NCBI GenBank assembly: GCA_024529925.1
Contig: JAFEUB010001430.1
Span: 318,501-382,500, forward strand
From: Ophthalmolycus amberensis
Taxonomy: Eukaryota > Chordata > Actinopteri > Perciformes > Zoarcidae
DNA: 64,000 bases
Reading direction: 5' to 3'
Part shown: one piece after another, positions 10,926 through 23,900 of the stretch
Layout of the letters: every line of letters starts with the position of its first letter
Numbering within the stretch: position 1 is the first letter of the stretch
Made by a program: the position numbers and the translations under genes
The notes under the pieces: generated by a model
Seen by the model: the letters and a program-made list of their open reading frames with translations, nothing else
Told to the model about the DNA's origin: nothing
Databases searched by the model: none

Positions 10926-13900
10926 ATGGCTGCCCTGACCATAGACCCGGTGGAGCAGCCTCGGATGTACCAGCAGAGTCTGCTTCAGGACGGACTGTGT
11001 GACCTCTTGGAGAATGACAAGTTCGTGGACTGTGTCCTCCAAATTCAGGACCAGAAGTTCCCCTGCCACCGCTTGGTTTTGGCCGCCAGCAGCCCCTTCT
11101 TCAAGGCCATGTTCCTGTCCAACCTGGAGGAGAGCAAGAAGCGTGAGATTGTCCTCAAAGACGTGGAGCCGGGTGTTATGGGGATGATCCTGCGCTACTT
11201 GTACACCTCTGAAATTAGTCTGACAGAACAGAACGTCCAGGATATCTTCATGGTTGCCAACATGTACCAGATCCCCTCCATCTTCTCAGTATGTGTGTCC
11301 TACCTCCAAGAGAAGCTGGTGCTGGGAAACTGCTTGGCTATCTTCAGGCTGGGTCTGCTGCTGGATTGTCCAAGGCTCGCTCTGACCGCTAGAGAGTTCA
11401 TCTGCGAGCGCTACCAGGTGGTCGTCAGGGACCAGGACTTCCTGCAGCTGGGCCCGAGCGAGCTGGCCCTCATCATCACTTCAGACGCCCTCAACATTGA
11501 GCGGGAGGAGCAGGTGTTTGAATCCCTGATGGACTGGGTCAGACATGACGAAACGAACCGGGTCAAGGACCTGACAGAGCTGCTGCACTGCATCCGTTTC
11601 AGGCTCATACCTTTGGATTACTTCAAAGAGAAAGTGGAGAGTCACCAGTACCTGCGGTTCAGCGAGGACATCAAGAAGGAGCTGGATCTCGTCAACGATG
11701 CTTACAAGGGCCGTCTCCCAAAGCCCAGTAAGCCCAGCAGTAATGGGGCAGAGGGGGGAGAAGGAAGTGAGGAGGAGGACGATGAGGAGGAAGGGTACCT
11801 GCCGGGTATACTCAACAACAACCCTCGCTTTGGGATGTTTGAGCTGGAGCTGATTCTTATGGTCAGTGACAAAGGGACTGTGGCCTATGACCCGGTAGGA
11901 AATGAATGCTTTGTGGTCTCCGAGTCCACAGAAATCCCCAAGAACCACTGCAGCCTTGTGACCAAGGAGAACCAGGTGTTTGTTGTCGGAGGACTTCTCT
12001 ACGAGGAAGAGAACAAAGACGAAGCATTCAGCTCCTACTTCCTGCAGGTACTGTGGCTCTTTGTGACATAAAAACACATCACTTTTTGCTTATTTTACTC
12101 TTGCGCCTCTCATTCCTCAAATATAATTGTTGTCACCCCCAGTTTGACCCAGTGAGTTCACAATGGTTAGGGATGCCCTCGCAACCCAACCCTCGCTGTC
12201 TTTTCGGCCTGACTGAGGCTGAAAACTCCATCTTTGTTGTTGGAGGAAAGGAACTGAAGGATGGCGAGCACGCCCTGAACTCAGTCATCATCTATGACAG
12301 ACAGTAAGTGTGGATATCAAATTAGGAGATACATGGTTTTGCTTTGACCACAGCAGTGAGTGTGTAGATTCACGATAATCATGCATGATGACGTAACATC
12401 TCTTTTTGGTACACAGGTCATTCAAATGGGGAGAGTCGGATCCTCTGCCTTATGAAGTATATGGCCATGGAACCATATCACATGAAGGTCTAGTCTATGT
12501 CATTGGAGGAAAATCTGAAAGCAAGTACGTGGCACTCTATAATCTGTATGATCTTTTAGCATTTGTTTTATCACTCCATTTAGAAATACCTCTATGACAT
12601 TTTACAGTTCATGACAGGGCCATCATATTGCAGAATCCTTAAGGAATCATAGTTCATTCCTTATTGCTCTATCACTCATTTTGTAACAGCATCACATTGG
12701 ATATCTCATAGTTTGACATTTAGGACCTAAATCAATCAATATTTAAAGGGTACTCCAGTGATTCAACTTATGTAAATTTGCGGGACTCACAATAAAAAGA
12801 TTTAAGAAATGGTCACAACTGACCAATTTTTATTGATTTCAAACTCCACACCTCCAGTTTATGACATCATTAGGGCTTTTCCAGGGTTATTTTTTTCCCA
12901 CAGAAAACATTATACAATCTTGAGACGAATAAACTGAACTTCATGTAACAGCGACGATCCCCTTTAACACACTGTATCACATGTTTCTTTTTATACTTTT
13001 GTCCATCTTCCTATGCAATTATTATGTATTTTCTTCGTCTCAGAAGGAAAGTCAGCCTTTCCATATCGTGAATTTCTTTAGTGATTTCAGTCGGTTTGTA
13101 GCCACTTAAGAGTACGGTAATTGCTTTTTTTGCTGCTACCGTTAATATTTTCCGGAGGTAGCTGTCACTTCCTGTTATTCCTTCTGGCAGATCGCCCAAA
13201 TAAAGTGACTTGCTTGTGAATAGGATCTGCTGGCCAAGAATATGCTGCATAATTCTCCAAATGTTTTGCCAGAATGTTTGTATCTTGGGGCGGCGCCAGA
13301 AGATCATACTTTTCCAAATTGTATTTTTCCTTCAATATCTGAAAACTTTGAAATGTGTTTTTCTCCGTTGTTGTGCAGAAAGCAGTAATACCTTGGTTGG
13401 TCCAGTACCTGAATCTAGAATCTACACAATTTGGTTTAAATTCTGTGTCATATGCAAGCCATCTGAGCTAACTGGGTCCACAAATTGAATTGCTTTATAA
13501 CAAAACCAGGTGTGCAGGGTAAATGAGACTGCATCACGTTTCATGCAGGAAATGCCTGAGAAGAGTCTGTGTCTACAACCCCACTAAGTTTGAGTGGAAG
13601 GACCTGGCTCCTCTGAAGACGGCCCGCTCCCTGTTTGGTATCACCGTCCACCAAGACCAGATCTACGTGGTGACGGGGGTCACAGACTCGGGCCTCACCA
13701 GCTCTGTGGAGATCTACGACATCGCCACCAACAAGTGAGACAACAGTTCTATTTATATGACCCACTTTATCTCATCGTTATGAGGTGAAGCATCTGTCCA
13801 CAGTAGGGAAGCTGACTCATCGAGCGTGAATCGCAGAGCATAAGGTCATGAAATAGCACTTGTTGCACTACTTGTCAAACAGTAATGTAGCAGCTTATTT

Positions 13901-15402
13901 GACACCATCATAACTTCTGTTTGTGTGTGTGTGTGTGTGTTATTGTCATGTTGCGCTCCAGGTGGTCTGAGTTCACAGAGTTCCCTCAGGAGCGCAGTTC
14001 TCTCAATCTGATGTCGATGGGAGGTTTCCTGTACGCTGTGGGGGGCTTTGCCATGATGCCCAGTGAAACCAGTGAGGAGCCCGTTCCAACAGAGATGATG
14101 GACATCTGGAGGTGAGAGCCCCCCCCCCCCCCCTCCACGTGCTCAATACACGTGATGAGGGATTATAATGTGATTTTTACTGAGATTTCATCCTAACAGT
14201 AAGATTACATGGGACCCCCCCTCCCCCTGATTTGGCCAGTTGCAATGTTTGAAATAAATATGTTTGAAAAATGTCAATGACAACACAGCAAAGAGAAATC
14301 AGATGCCACGGTCACATTAAGATGAAAATGTCATCTTTGCCCAAAGGAAAAGCACAGGTTTAATGAATGACCTTCAAGAATAAATCTGGTGATATTCTAT
14401 GTTTTTCTAATTGTTAACAAATCCAATGAAAGACTATAAAATAACAATGAATTGATACTAACATGTGTTGTCTGTTAGCTAAAGCCTGATAGCTCTTATC
14501 CCTCTGTGCCATAGAGCTCCAACGAGGAAGCCCCTTTCATACTCACTCAAGCACCGAACGTGCATTGATCCGCAGCTGAAAATAGATCCCCCAAATCCCC
14601 TATATTCTCCTGTTTAAGTCATCTCTTCTAAAAACTACAGCTCCCATCTGTTTCAGGAAATTACTGAGTCTTTGTAGAGAGTGAAAAAAAGAAATGTTAC
14701 GACCTGTTTTAAGGATTTACATCTTGTGTGAACAAATGGGCTTGGGCTCTATAGCACATGTGCCACAGACAAGGTAAAGTATTGGGAAAGAGGCGAATGC
14801 ATTGTTGGTTTAGGTCTTTTTCATGAGATCTGTTGACAATAAGGTAAATAGGGATCAACACCAGATTTGTAATATTTTACAATAATGGCTGCATTCCAGT
14901 AAGGTGCTCCAGTTCCAGGGGCCTGGTATTGAGCGTGTTGGCTCACTCTTACATAGTCAAATGGATCTGAACCATCATTATTAATGGGCCTTTCCTGCTG
15001 AGTCAAGTCAAAGTGTATGCTGTGGTATATTTCTATACATAAAGATATAGTTGGTTGGGGTCTAAAATGCAGAAAAGAATTATCTCTAAAAATGAACTTC
15101 CTACACTGTTCCATTCTTCTTCCCATACATTATTATTAATGGAGCCACACCACAAAGTATCTTTCACGTCAAATCATTCTCTGTAGATGACGAACGGCAT
15201 TGAGATTGCATTTGTATTCATCGCATGCCATCTTATCTTCTTTTAAGGGTGACACTGGATACTGACACTGGATATTTATGTTTCCCACAGATACGATGAC
15301 TCAGATCAGTGCTGGAATGGGATCTTGCGAGAGATTAGCTACGCAGAGGGATGCACTATTCTTCCAGTGCGCCTCAACACTCTGCGCCTCACCAAGTTAT
15401 AA
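10926..15402 (+). CDS. klhl40: Kelch-like protein 40 (BTB-BACK-Kelch)
   Basis: Six exons: 10926-12047, 12143-12303, 12417-12524, 13549-13734, 13962-14111, 15291-15402. They total 612 aa in phase (human KLHL40 is about 621). The large first exon encodes the BTB domain (about residues 22-125, with DCVLQIQDQKFPCHRLVLAA), the BACK domain (about 130-235), then an acidic linker (EEEDDEEEG, about residues 280-290) and the first Kelch part. Later exons carry the remaining blades, ending NTLRLTKL. KLHL40 works with CUL3 and, unusually, protects thin-filament partners (LMOD3, nebulin) from degradation; human loss causes nemaline myopathy. Kelch motifs such as IFVVGGKEL and YAVGGFAM support the call. 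The start has a fair Kozak context (aaaATGG). Intron 3 holds an L1-type remnant. Orientation and adjacency to hhatl match mammals. Confidence 0.96.
13011..13310 (-). mobile_element. L1-type LINE ORF2 C-terminal fragment in klhl40 intron 3
   Basis: Minus-strand reading from 13307 to 13011 is open for 98 codons and resembles the C-terminal region of teleost L1/Tx1-like ORF2: FWQNIW, then SLYLGDLPEG, YLRKILTVAAKKAIT and MERLTFLLRR in the usual order. It lacks the endonuclease and reverse-transcriptase core, so it is a dead, truncated fragment antisense to klhl40. Confidence 0.6.
13918..13940. repeat. TG repeat just upstream of klhl40 exon 5
   Basis: Short TG run about 20 bp before the acceptor at 13960-13961. 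Confidence 0.85.
14821..15126 (-). mobile_element. Possible degraded LINE ORF2 remnant in klhl40 intron 5
   Basis: Minus-strand frame of 101 codons with a segment, GAPYWNAAIIVKYY, that loosely resembles the GGL-lPnf-YywAaql motif of L1 ORF2 proteins. The match is weak and the frame may be chance. Confidence 0.25.
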
Positions 15403-15744
15403 CTGAACTGAACTGTTGCCGGTGCAAGGAGGTTAACGGCGTAGCATTGAAGTGAACAAGTGCACTCGTTGTGGACATTGGCCTCAAAATTGACTTATAC
15501 GGAATGTTTCACGGTAATGATTGAATTTGGTCTCTGAAGATGAAAAAGTGTTATGTTTAACAGCAGGGGAAGACAGATGTTCAGTCTAGAGGGGTGACCG
15601 ACATAAATTAGAATATCAAATACATTTTAAAAACAGCCAAAATGTTGATTTACATTGTCTTTACATTACATTGTACATCTGTTTTTTGTTACATTATTCC
15701 ATAAAATTCCTTTCATACCTGCTTTTTGCTTTATTTAAAGCAGA

Positions 15745-15750
15745 AATAAA
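15745..15750 (+). terminator. klhl40: Polyadenylation signal of klhl40
   Basis: AATAAA about 340 nt after the klhl40 stop, followed by a G/T-rich stretch (gtggtgtgttc at about 15778). On the other strand a TTTATT at 15835-15840 could be the vipr1 signal, so the two 3' ends may nearly touch. Confidence 0.6.
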
Positions 15751-15814
15751 GAAAATGGTTGATTGTATTGCTGCAAGTGGTGTGTTCACTTTTAGCTGGA
15801 ACGACACGGAGAGG

Positions 15815-16290
15815 ACTGTCCACAGTGCAAATTTTTTATTCATCTTCATCTGACATTTTGTTCAACATCTTTACAGCTGATTCCACATACTGTACAGGTC
15901 ACAGTATTTACACAAAATGTACATGGCAACAAATAAGAGACACTTAAGTGATGCGTATAGCATGATCGTGAGGAACGTTTCAAATGTAAACTTCGATTTC
16001 CAGTTGACACCTGAGCACTACAAGTCTTCAACACAAGTCTTCAACACAAAACACATGAACTTTAGTCATATTTACAGACTCTCATTGTATACAATAGCTG
16101 TGTGTGACAGTTACTCTGAGGTACGTTCAGTTGGTTACAGTTCAGTTTCAGTTTGACACACACTGGTACAGGAGGAGGCCTAAAGTAAACATCAAACTCC
16201 AACATGACTCCCTACATGAAATGTGACACCGTCACTGCCTTACAATGTCTGAAATTGTCTTGACTCAAATAAACGTTTGAAAACATTATT

Positions 16291-16330
<40 letters not shown>

Positions 16331-17952
16331 ACAACTATCATGCATGGTGTCATTGAACTTAGATAAATAGTTGATAGATAAATCCTATTTCAGCTAACAG
16401 TGAAGCTAGCTTCTGTGTGAGGCAGTGGTTTGAGTTTAACGCTAGCACGCTAACATATTCACAATGCTAACATGAGGCTGATGAGAATGTCGTTAGTTTT
16501 GCAGTCACTAGTCATTAATTAAAGTGTTGATAACAAAAAGTTAGTGAATGTCTGTAAAAAGAAAAGAAAAGCCATCTTGTTGATGATGGTAACTTTGACC
16601 AGTTGGTGGTGCTAGATAAAAAGTCAGAGGATCATAAAAGTCGTTAAGAATCATCCTCTGGGGAGAATGAATGTCTGTACAAAATCTCATGGAAATCCAT
16701 CCTATAGTAAGATATTTCCGTCTGGACCAAAGTAGTGGGCCGACTAATCAACAGGCATGCTGCTACAAGCAAACAGTATGGCACAATAACAATAATAACA
16801 TTTATTAAATCTGTAAATATAGAAAAGAATAGAACAGAAAGCTAACAATCACTACAATGAAATTAATTGTCCATGCAATCCAGTTAATGGAAGTTACGCA
16901 GTGTTGCCACATATTTATTCACAATGTTGTGTATTGTGGACTGATAACGGAATACATCTGGTCCATTAGTTGCAGAAGCAGTAAAAATGAACGTCTGCTC
17001 AGCGACTGTGCACTCAGATAAAACTAAAAGCCTTTGTAATCGGAGATATATTTCACAAGCGGGAGCTTTAGAGGCTCCTCTGGAATGTTATCCGGCAGTA
17101 ATTCAGCAGAGTGTATGCCCCGTGTATCACTGTCATGGACAGGATAGGGACGTCCAGTACGTTGGTCATGCTACAGAGTCCTCCTCAGCGACTACTGTCA
17201 GCCTGACATTGTCATTAATGATGTTACCATTGGTCCCCTCAGCAACATGGACCATTAGGTTCAGTGCTTGGAGTCCTCTTGTGTAACACACCCTTTTAAT
17301 AAACATCTTGCTTCTTATAGGACACAGCTCGTCTCTGGCTCTGTCCAGCTATTGCTTAACATCAGATGGAAAACGCTGGCCAAGAGCTCCGTTTCCCTTT
17401 AATTCACATAGTAGCCATGAAGATCTTTGTGCCCGCAGCATTCTGTAGCGTGTTCGTTATCAGAGACTTTGTTAATGTTATTCTGAGAACGGGTTTTCTT
17501 ACAGCTAGCCAGTTGGAGGGTTGACTCATCATGTGATCTCAACAAAGCTTTACCTTGTACGATCTCGTCTGTTTGCCTATATAACAGGGTGAGACTAGCC
17601 CATGTGTAAATATACAGAAACCTGCCAGTCAGAGTGGTCAACCTCCGGTTACTTCCTGATCAAAGCTACATTACAACAGTCTGTGAAAACGTTCTTTTAA
17701 GAAAATGATTCAAACCATTTACAGGTGTCGTGTTCTGGAACTGGTTTCAGACGCCCTTTCCACTGTTGCTAGGAAAAACACTGGTCACTTGTCTTTTTTT
17801 TTTTTTAAAGGTTATGGATAAAGTTACAACGAGCAAATAGTAGCGTCAGTACTAAAATGTCACATTAACCTCCAGTAACCAAACAGCGAGTGTGTGTACA
17901 GTACTGTACCCAAATGATAGAAACAGAGAGGGGAGTTAACCGTAGACGGGTT
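15815..17952 (-). other. vipr1: Probable long 3' UTR region of vipr1
   Basis: No coding exon was found between the two stop codons. Minus-strand AATAAA motifs are present at 15835-15840 and also at about 16798 and 16912, so the actual vipr1 3' end is uncertain. The region includes a GA repeat at 16294-16327. Confidence 0.4.
16294..16327. repeat. GA dinucleotide microsatellite
   Basis: About 17 GA units between klhl40 and the vipr1 stop codon. Confidence 0.95.
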
Positions 17953-20900
17953 TCAGATGGCAGAAAGGTGCTCCTGACACTCAGACGCCCGGCGTGTGGT
18001 GGGGCTGCATTTGGTCAGCATGCTGATCTGGGTGCTGAAGTTGTTGCCGTTGCTGCCTATGGAGGGCTGCTGGTACTTGGTGTCAGCACCCAGGAACCTC
18101 TGCAGCATCCATCTGCGCCACTTACGCTTAATCTCCGCCTGCACCTGAAACGAGAGACCAGAGGGTAGACAAACAGGATGAAGAGGGGGCGTTGAGAGGA
18201 CGGGGACTGAAAATGAGATTTAGTGACATAAAAGGACAGTAAACATCTAAAAGAGATGTTTTTTTGTTTTTTTATTTACTTACCTCGCCGTTCAGAAAGC
18301 AGTACAAAACTGCAACAACAAAACCCTGAAGAAGAGAGAAGTAGATCAAACTTATCGCCCAATAAAAAAAAGAAAATAAATACCAATGCGATAGCATAGC
18401 TGGGGAAACACTCAAAATGCTTGTGTATGAATAATGACGGTAAGATTATGACTTCAACTTCAGGCTCAGGCAGGAGGTTCATCATTTAGATCCCTGGGAA
18501 ATGTTCCCAGGAGTTTTCATTCTGAGCTAAAACGGTTACAAATTAAGAATACTTTCCATCGCTTGGTTTCCATCATTGCAGTTGGCTCTCAGCAATCAGT
18601 GGCCTCGTTATTCAAGCATATAAAACATGTCCGCTAAACAAAACACTCACTTGCTTGATCAAACAAACCGTCGTCATGTTACCAAGCTGTTTTAACTTTA
18701 CGGAGTCAAAGGATCACACCCATTTTTCTATCTGGTGCCATATTTGTGGCACAAATAGTTACCTAAAACACAAGATGGCGATCCTCTAAAGACGGATTAG
18801 GCACGTTAAATCCCTCAATTCATCGTAAAGTAGTGCCACGTCTGACATTTGGAATGTTGACAGACTGCTAACTAACACCTTGCATGCTGGGACGTGACCT
18901 TACCTGAAATGAGCCCAGAATGAGGTCGAACACCATCCTCACTCGTGGGTGGATGTGGTCAGGGATGAAGGCAAAAATGATGTAGTTTATGCCAAAGAGA
19001 GGTATCAACAACAGAGTGGATTTAGTCAGCCTCCTAAAAAGAAAAAGTAGAAAAATGAAAAAAGTGAACATTCGTGTTCACCCACAAAAGCTGGAGTCAG
19101 GACAGTGCTCGTCACCATGCAAGAGAGCTAGTGACGGCCGACAACATAACGGCAGAAAAATAATTCATTCAGTGTCGCCTGATAAGAAATGACATGTAAC
19201 CCATGCTTTGATAGAGATGCTGTCTGCTCTGAAAACCTACGAATACTGATTGGATTCCTTTCTTCCGATGTCGGGGCAATTCATCTTCTGTCGCAAAATC
19301 CGGATTATACAGATGAAGAGGAAAAAGGTCACCTGCCGAGTGAGTGAAAGACTGATTGATGCGATTGCATTGTGAGGAGCTGCATATGAGAATGTTGCCC
19401 ATGAAGTGGCGTTGTGAGTGACTCACGAGTATGGTGACCAAAATAGGTGTTTTGATGATCCACCATGGGCTGTCGTCGATTATCTCCCAGCATCTGTCAG
19501 AAGAGATAAGCGAGTAAATACAAACGAATTCTCTCAAAATAAAAGAATATATTAAGTTGGAATAAACCCGGAAGGATTTGATATAAATCCCTCTTGTAAC
19601 CGTTCACCGCTCAAATATTCGGCTCACTGTAAGATACATCACAGTACAGAAGCTAAAGACGCTCTAATTTCCGTTCCACTGGGACGTTAAACTGTGCTAC
19701 ATAGGCGGAGAGCAGTACAGACACACAGTAGGCTATCTACAAACAAAATATCTTCTCTTGTTCATTTGAACTAATGAACTAGACTACAATAAATGATAGC
19801 CTATAGTTCAATATATTCAAATATATGATTCAGTAGCTTAACCACACTGAATCACATGACATCCAGTAGACCCAGAGGCTGTGGTGCTAGCTTACTCTGC
19901 TAAGCTAGGCTAGTTACCTTTTAATAGGGCTGGTAACTTTCTCCATCATGATGGGGTTTCGTAGTTTGCGACTGCCTCATTTATGTGGGATGCCATGTTG
20001 AATTACCATCATGTCAGATATTCAAAAATGCATTTTTCAGTTACAGGAAACAGGAAGGAGAAAGTGGGTACATTTAACGTTAGCTAAGGCTAGCTGTGCC
20101 TCACTAGCTAGTGTGTTTTTTTCTCTCTTTTTTAGGAAATTACACATTAATAAGACATAGTTTAATAATTATTATATGGTAAGGCACATTTCATTTTGAA
20201 CAAATATGTAGTTACCACACATTTTTGCTTTGTAAGATAGTATAGCCATGAATCTTATCTTATCTTAAACACTCAGCTCTCTGTCTGAGACAATGTTAGG
20301 CCAAATACTTTGTATGTTGCCAGCTATTTTGATAGGCAAATGTGTCTTGTTTAAAGCAGTTGTACTGATAAGTAAAAGTAATAAACAAGATTAGACTAAA
20401 GACAAATGATTAACTCACCCAGGATAATTTAAATAAGCCTTTGTAATCACCCACGCTGAGATAAAGATGGTTGGAGCGCCTGCAAACAATAAACATGAAC
20501 AGAATTTGTGGTAAATTATTTCAACATTAAAAGTATATGTCACACTGAAAAATGTCTACTGTTAACACCACCGAATATGACGGTGAGCCTGGAGCATGTG
20601 TACACTGTTAATCTTGTGGACGATTTCATAGCTAAAGTTAAATTGCATTTTGGGTATGCTTATCATTTCTAACCGGAATCATATTTGCTCTGGGCCAATA
20701 TTGGCTCATCCTGGGTATCTGCAGGAAAGTCAAAGGCTTGTTTCCATTTTCCTGCTGGCAGAGACAACATGTCAGGCCTATTTATAGAGTTACTTTATTG
20801 CCGTGATGAAAGACATCAAAAATTTGGGGAATGGTTGTTGAATATACATCAAGAGCTGTCAAAAAGAGCATCCCTGTTGCCAAATCTAGCTATCCATTCC

Positions 20901-23900
20901 CGATATCAAGAGTTCAAGTCTAAATTGACTGATGTCTTAGTTCGGGGAGGAATTATTCACATATTATGTCTACCATACATGCAGACTGGCAGCTGCCTGC
21001 TGCTGCTAATCTAAAACTGGCAGCAAGACTCATCCATATGCAGATGGCAAAGGCACAGCATTTTCCTGTGCATGTATAAAACCTCACTCGTGAATTTACA
21101 TATTATCATGTGTGTTGTGGCTGTTGCAGTTAAGACAAAACAGACATTCGGGTCGCCTGACAGATGTATCTTGATGGTTGTTTGACGATTTCTTCTGCAA
21201 CTTCAGACAACCGGATGGATCAAATCTCCTTGCAAAAGAGCCTGCGTGAGCCATCTGTATTCATCAACGCGTGGTATAGCGGCTGACACGTACCCCAACC
21301 AATCAGGATGTACCACCAGAAGTACTTCCTCTCAGAGAAGAAGGAAACGGCTAACAGAGTGTGGAGATAGAGGCCCTCCACCAGCAGCCAGAAGTAACTC
21401 GCCATGACCCCATACTGGAAGAAGACCACCACTGCCTTGCAGCCCACCTACAGGAGAACCATGTGTCAGTGGCTTATTGCATTACCAGTGAATGTAAGTA
21501 AATGTAAACCCATTACACTTCAAACGGTGAGGACAAATTAAGCTGCCAGTTGATGAGGCTGCACAGAGAACGTTTTTAGTAAATTACTCTGAAATGAGTA
21601 TTGATGACTCACTTAAGAGAGAAAAATTGGGTTAGACTTGGCAAGTCAATCTTCAAAAGCAGCATTATCACAATTAATATGAGCATAATATAACTAGACA
21701 AAATGTGCTAATGGCTACTGGACTGATTAATAAATCTGCACTTAAAGTGTATTTGAGATTCATGTTAATATTCTGTATTACAGTAGCCTACCACTGGAAG
21801 ATACCGTTTTTGGGGGGCTGTTTAAAGCATTACAGACACAAGAACAGTAAATGAACAGCTTAAGGCTTCAGGTTTTTTAAGGGTCACTGACACTGAGACA
21901 AAGTAAGCAACGACCTGTTGGCATAAAAACAACTTAAATTCCCATAGACCGGTGAGGCCACGCTCTTTAAGTTTCTTCCATCTCCTTGACATCAACCAAC
22001 GCTTTCTTCTAATGTAGGTTTTCCAACTCTTTAGTTGTAGTCTCAAATGTCTACATTGTTCTGCACTCTCTGCCCTGTTGAGCCAAAGACGTTAAACCGA
22101 GGTGTCCAGGACTTAAAGGAAGTGGTGTTCATTAAATGCTAATGAAACCCGAAAAATCTATTCTTTAAATAAAATACCATCCATGTCTACAACATGAGGA
22201 ATTTGGGTTCTCACAAATGTCAATCTAATTTGGAATGCTTTTTCTTTGTAGTTTCACTAATTTCTTTATACAATAGAAGTACAGTATTGCAGACTGAGTA
22301 GCGTTCTTCATGACGAGTAACCTGATCTTGATGGGTAAAATTGTTTTAATGTGTTGCTTACTACAAAAGTTTTTTTGGTTTGTTTTTTTTAGTTTAGGAA
22401 CAGTTGAGAGGAACAGCAGCTGTGTTTGGACCAGGACAATCTGTGTACCCTCAGGGGGAAATAACTAAAGTCAGCCATTAACGATCAGCACTTAGAGATA
22501 GAAAAGCAGGTGATTTACAGTCGGCTGGTCTAATCCTCTCTGGTAGTAAAGCAGCAGCTGGAGCTGGACCTGAGAAAACACCACTGACGTCAGTGTCTTG
22601 ACCAATCAAATAAAAATAACATAGCCTTATTATATGAAACTGTACCTGATCCAGTGGCTTATCTCACACCTTATCTTAACTCAGCTCTTATGGCTTCTTG
22701 ATATTGTTGCCATGGTGATGTTGTTGAGATGAAGTGAGTAAAACTAGATATGAGAACTCTAAAAGTGATTTATTGACAAAGCTCTCTTTAGTTCAGGCTT
22801 AATGTTCAGCAAACAGGAACTCTCACAGGATCCTGCTGGACAGATGAATTAGGAAACGTTGTCTCAGGAGTGGAAGGGACTTGGCAAACACTGGTACACC
22901 CACAAGCACTTGAGCACCCACACGTTATGTAAACTCAGAGACAAAGCATAAAATTCATTAAAGTCTGAGTGAATAATTAATAATCCGTTTGCTTTAGCTT
23001 AAAGGACAGAAACTAACAGCCGGCCACTCGTACATCAGATGGACGAGTGAACTTGATCTATGATGCAGGACTTTTGATGATGTAGGGAAGAAAATCAATA
23101 AAATTATTTCGCTAATAAAATAAATTGCCGTGTTGGCGAGAGAGATGTTCAGGAGCACAGTGAGTACACAGCCTACTCACAGGTGACTGGCAATTGTCTG
23201 ACTCCCCGACTCCATACAGAACCACGTCCTTGACGAAAACAGCAACAGCTTTCAGTATGAAAGACACAAACAGATGCATGTGGATGTAGTTTCTTGTGCA
23301 GTGCAGCTTCCTGCAAAATAGGACAAATCAGCAGTTAGATGATTTAGATCAAGAGGGGAAAGCAACACGCACAAATCTCTAAATGACTTCCTTTCGATTA
23401 AAGATCTGAAAAGAGCTGTTTCAATGACCAATGCGGAAACACATCTGATAAAGTGTGTGTTTATGCCACCAAAGCATGCAATCGGAATAAATATCCACCA
23501 GATAATTCACAGACTTAATTTACGGGCCAACGTTGACAGAAAGAACGTGTATTTGAAGCTGAGGAGAGTACCGGTAGTCATTATAAGCACTTCATGAACG
23601 GCTATTGCCTTGCAACGTGCTCCTACTGTTCTGTGCTGTTATTTCAATGTCAAGCTACATGTAATTGTTAAGAAACGCTATCTGCATTCTGCATGTTTCA
23701 TATCGGATGTAGGAGGTAGTTTTCCAGTGAAATATATATTTATCTTTGCAGAAACAAGTGTGAAACATCATTGACATTCAGCAAAGAGGTACACAAGAAC
23801 AAATCAGGGTTTGCTTTTGCAGAGAAAATGTCACTAATGTAAATCCTCTCTCCTGGGTGTTCTCAAACAAATGCCTTCCCGATGCGCTTATGATTAGGGA

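Noticed and set aside
11481..12077. Minus-strand open frame of 198 codons in klhl40
   Set aside because: Antisense shadow of the large klhl40 first exon, driven by its codon bias.
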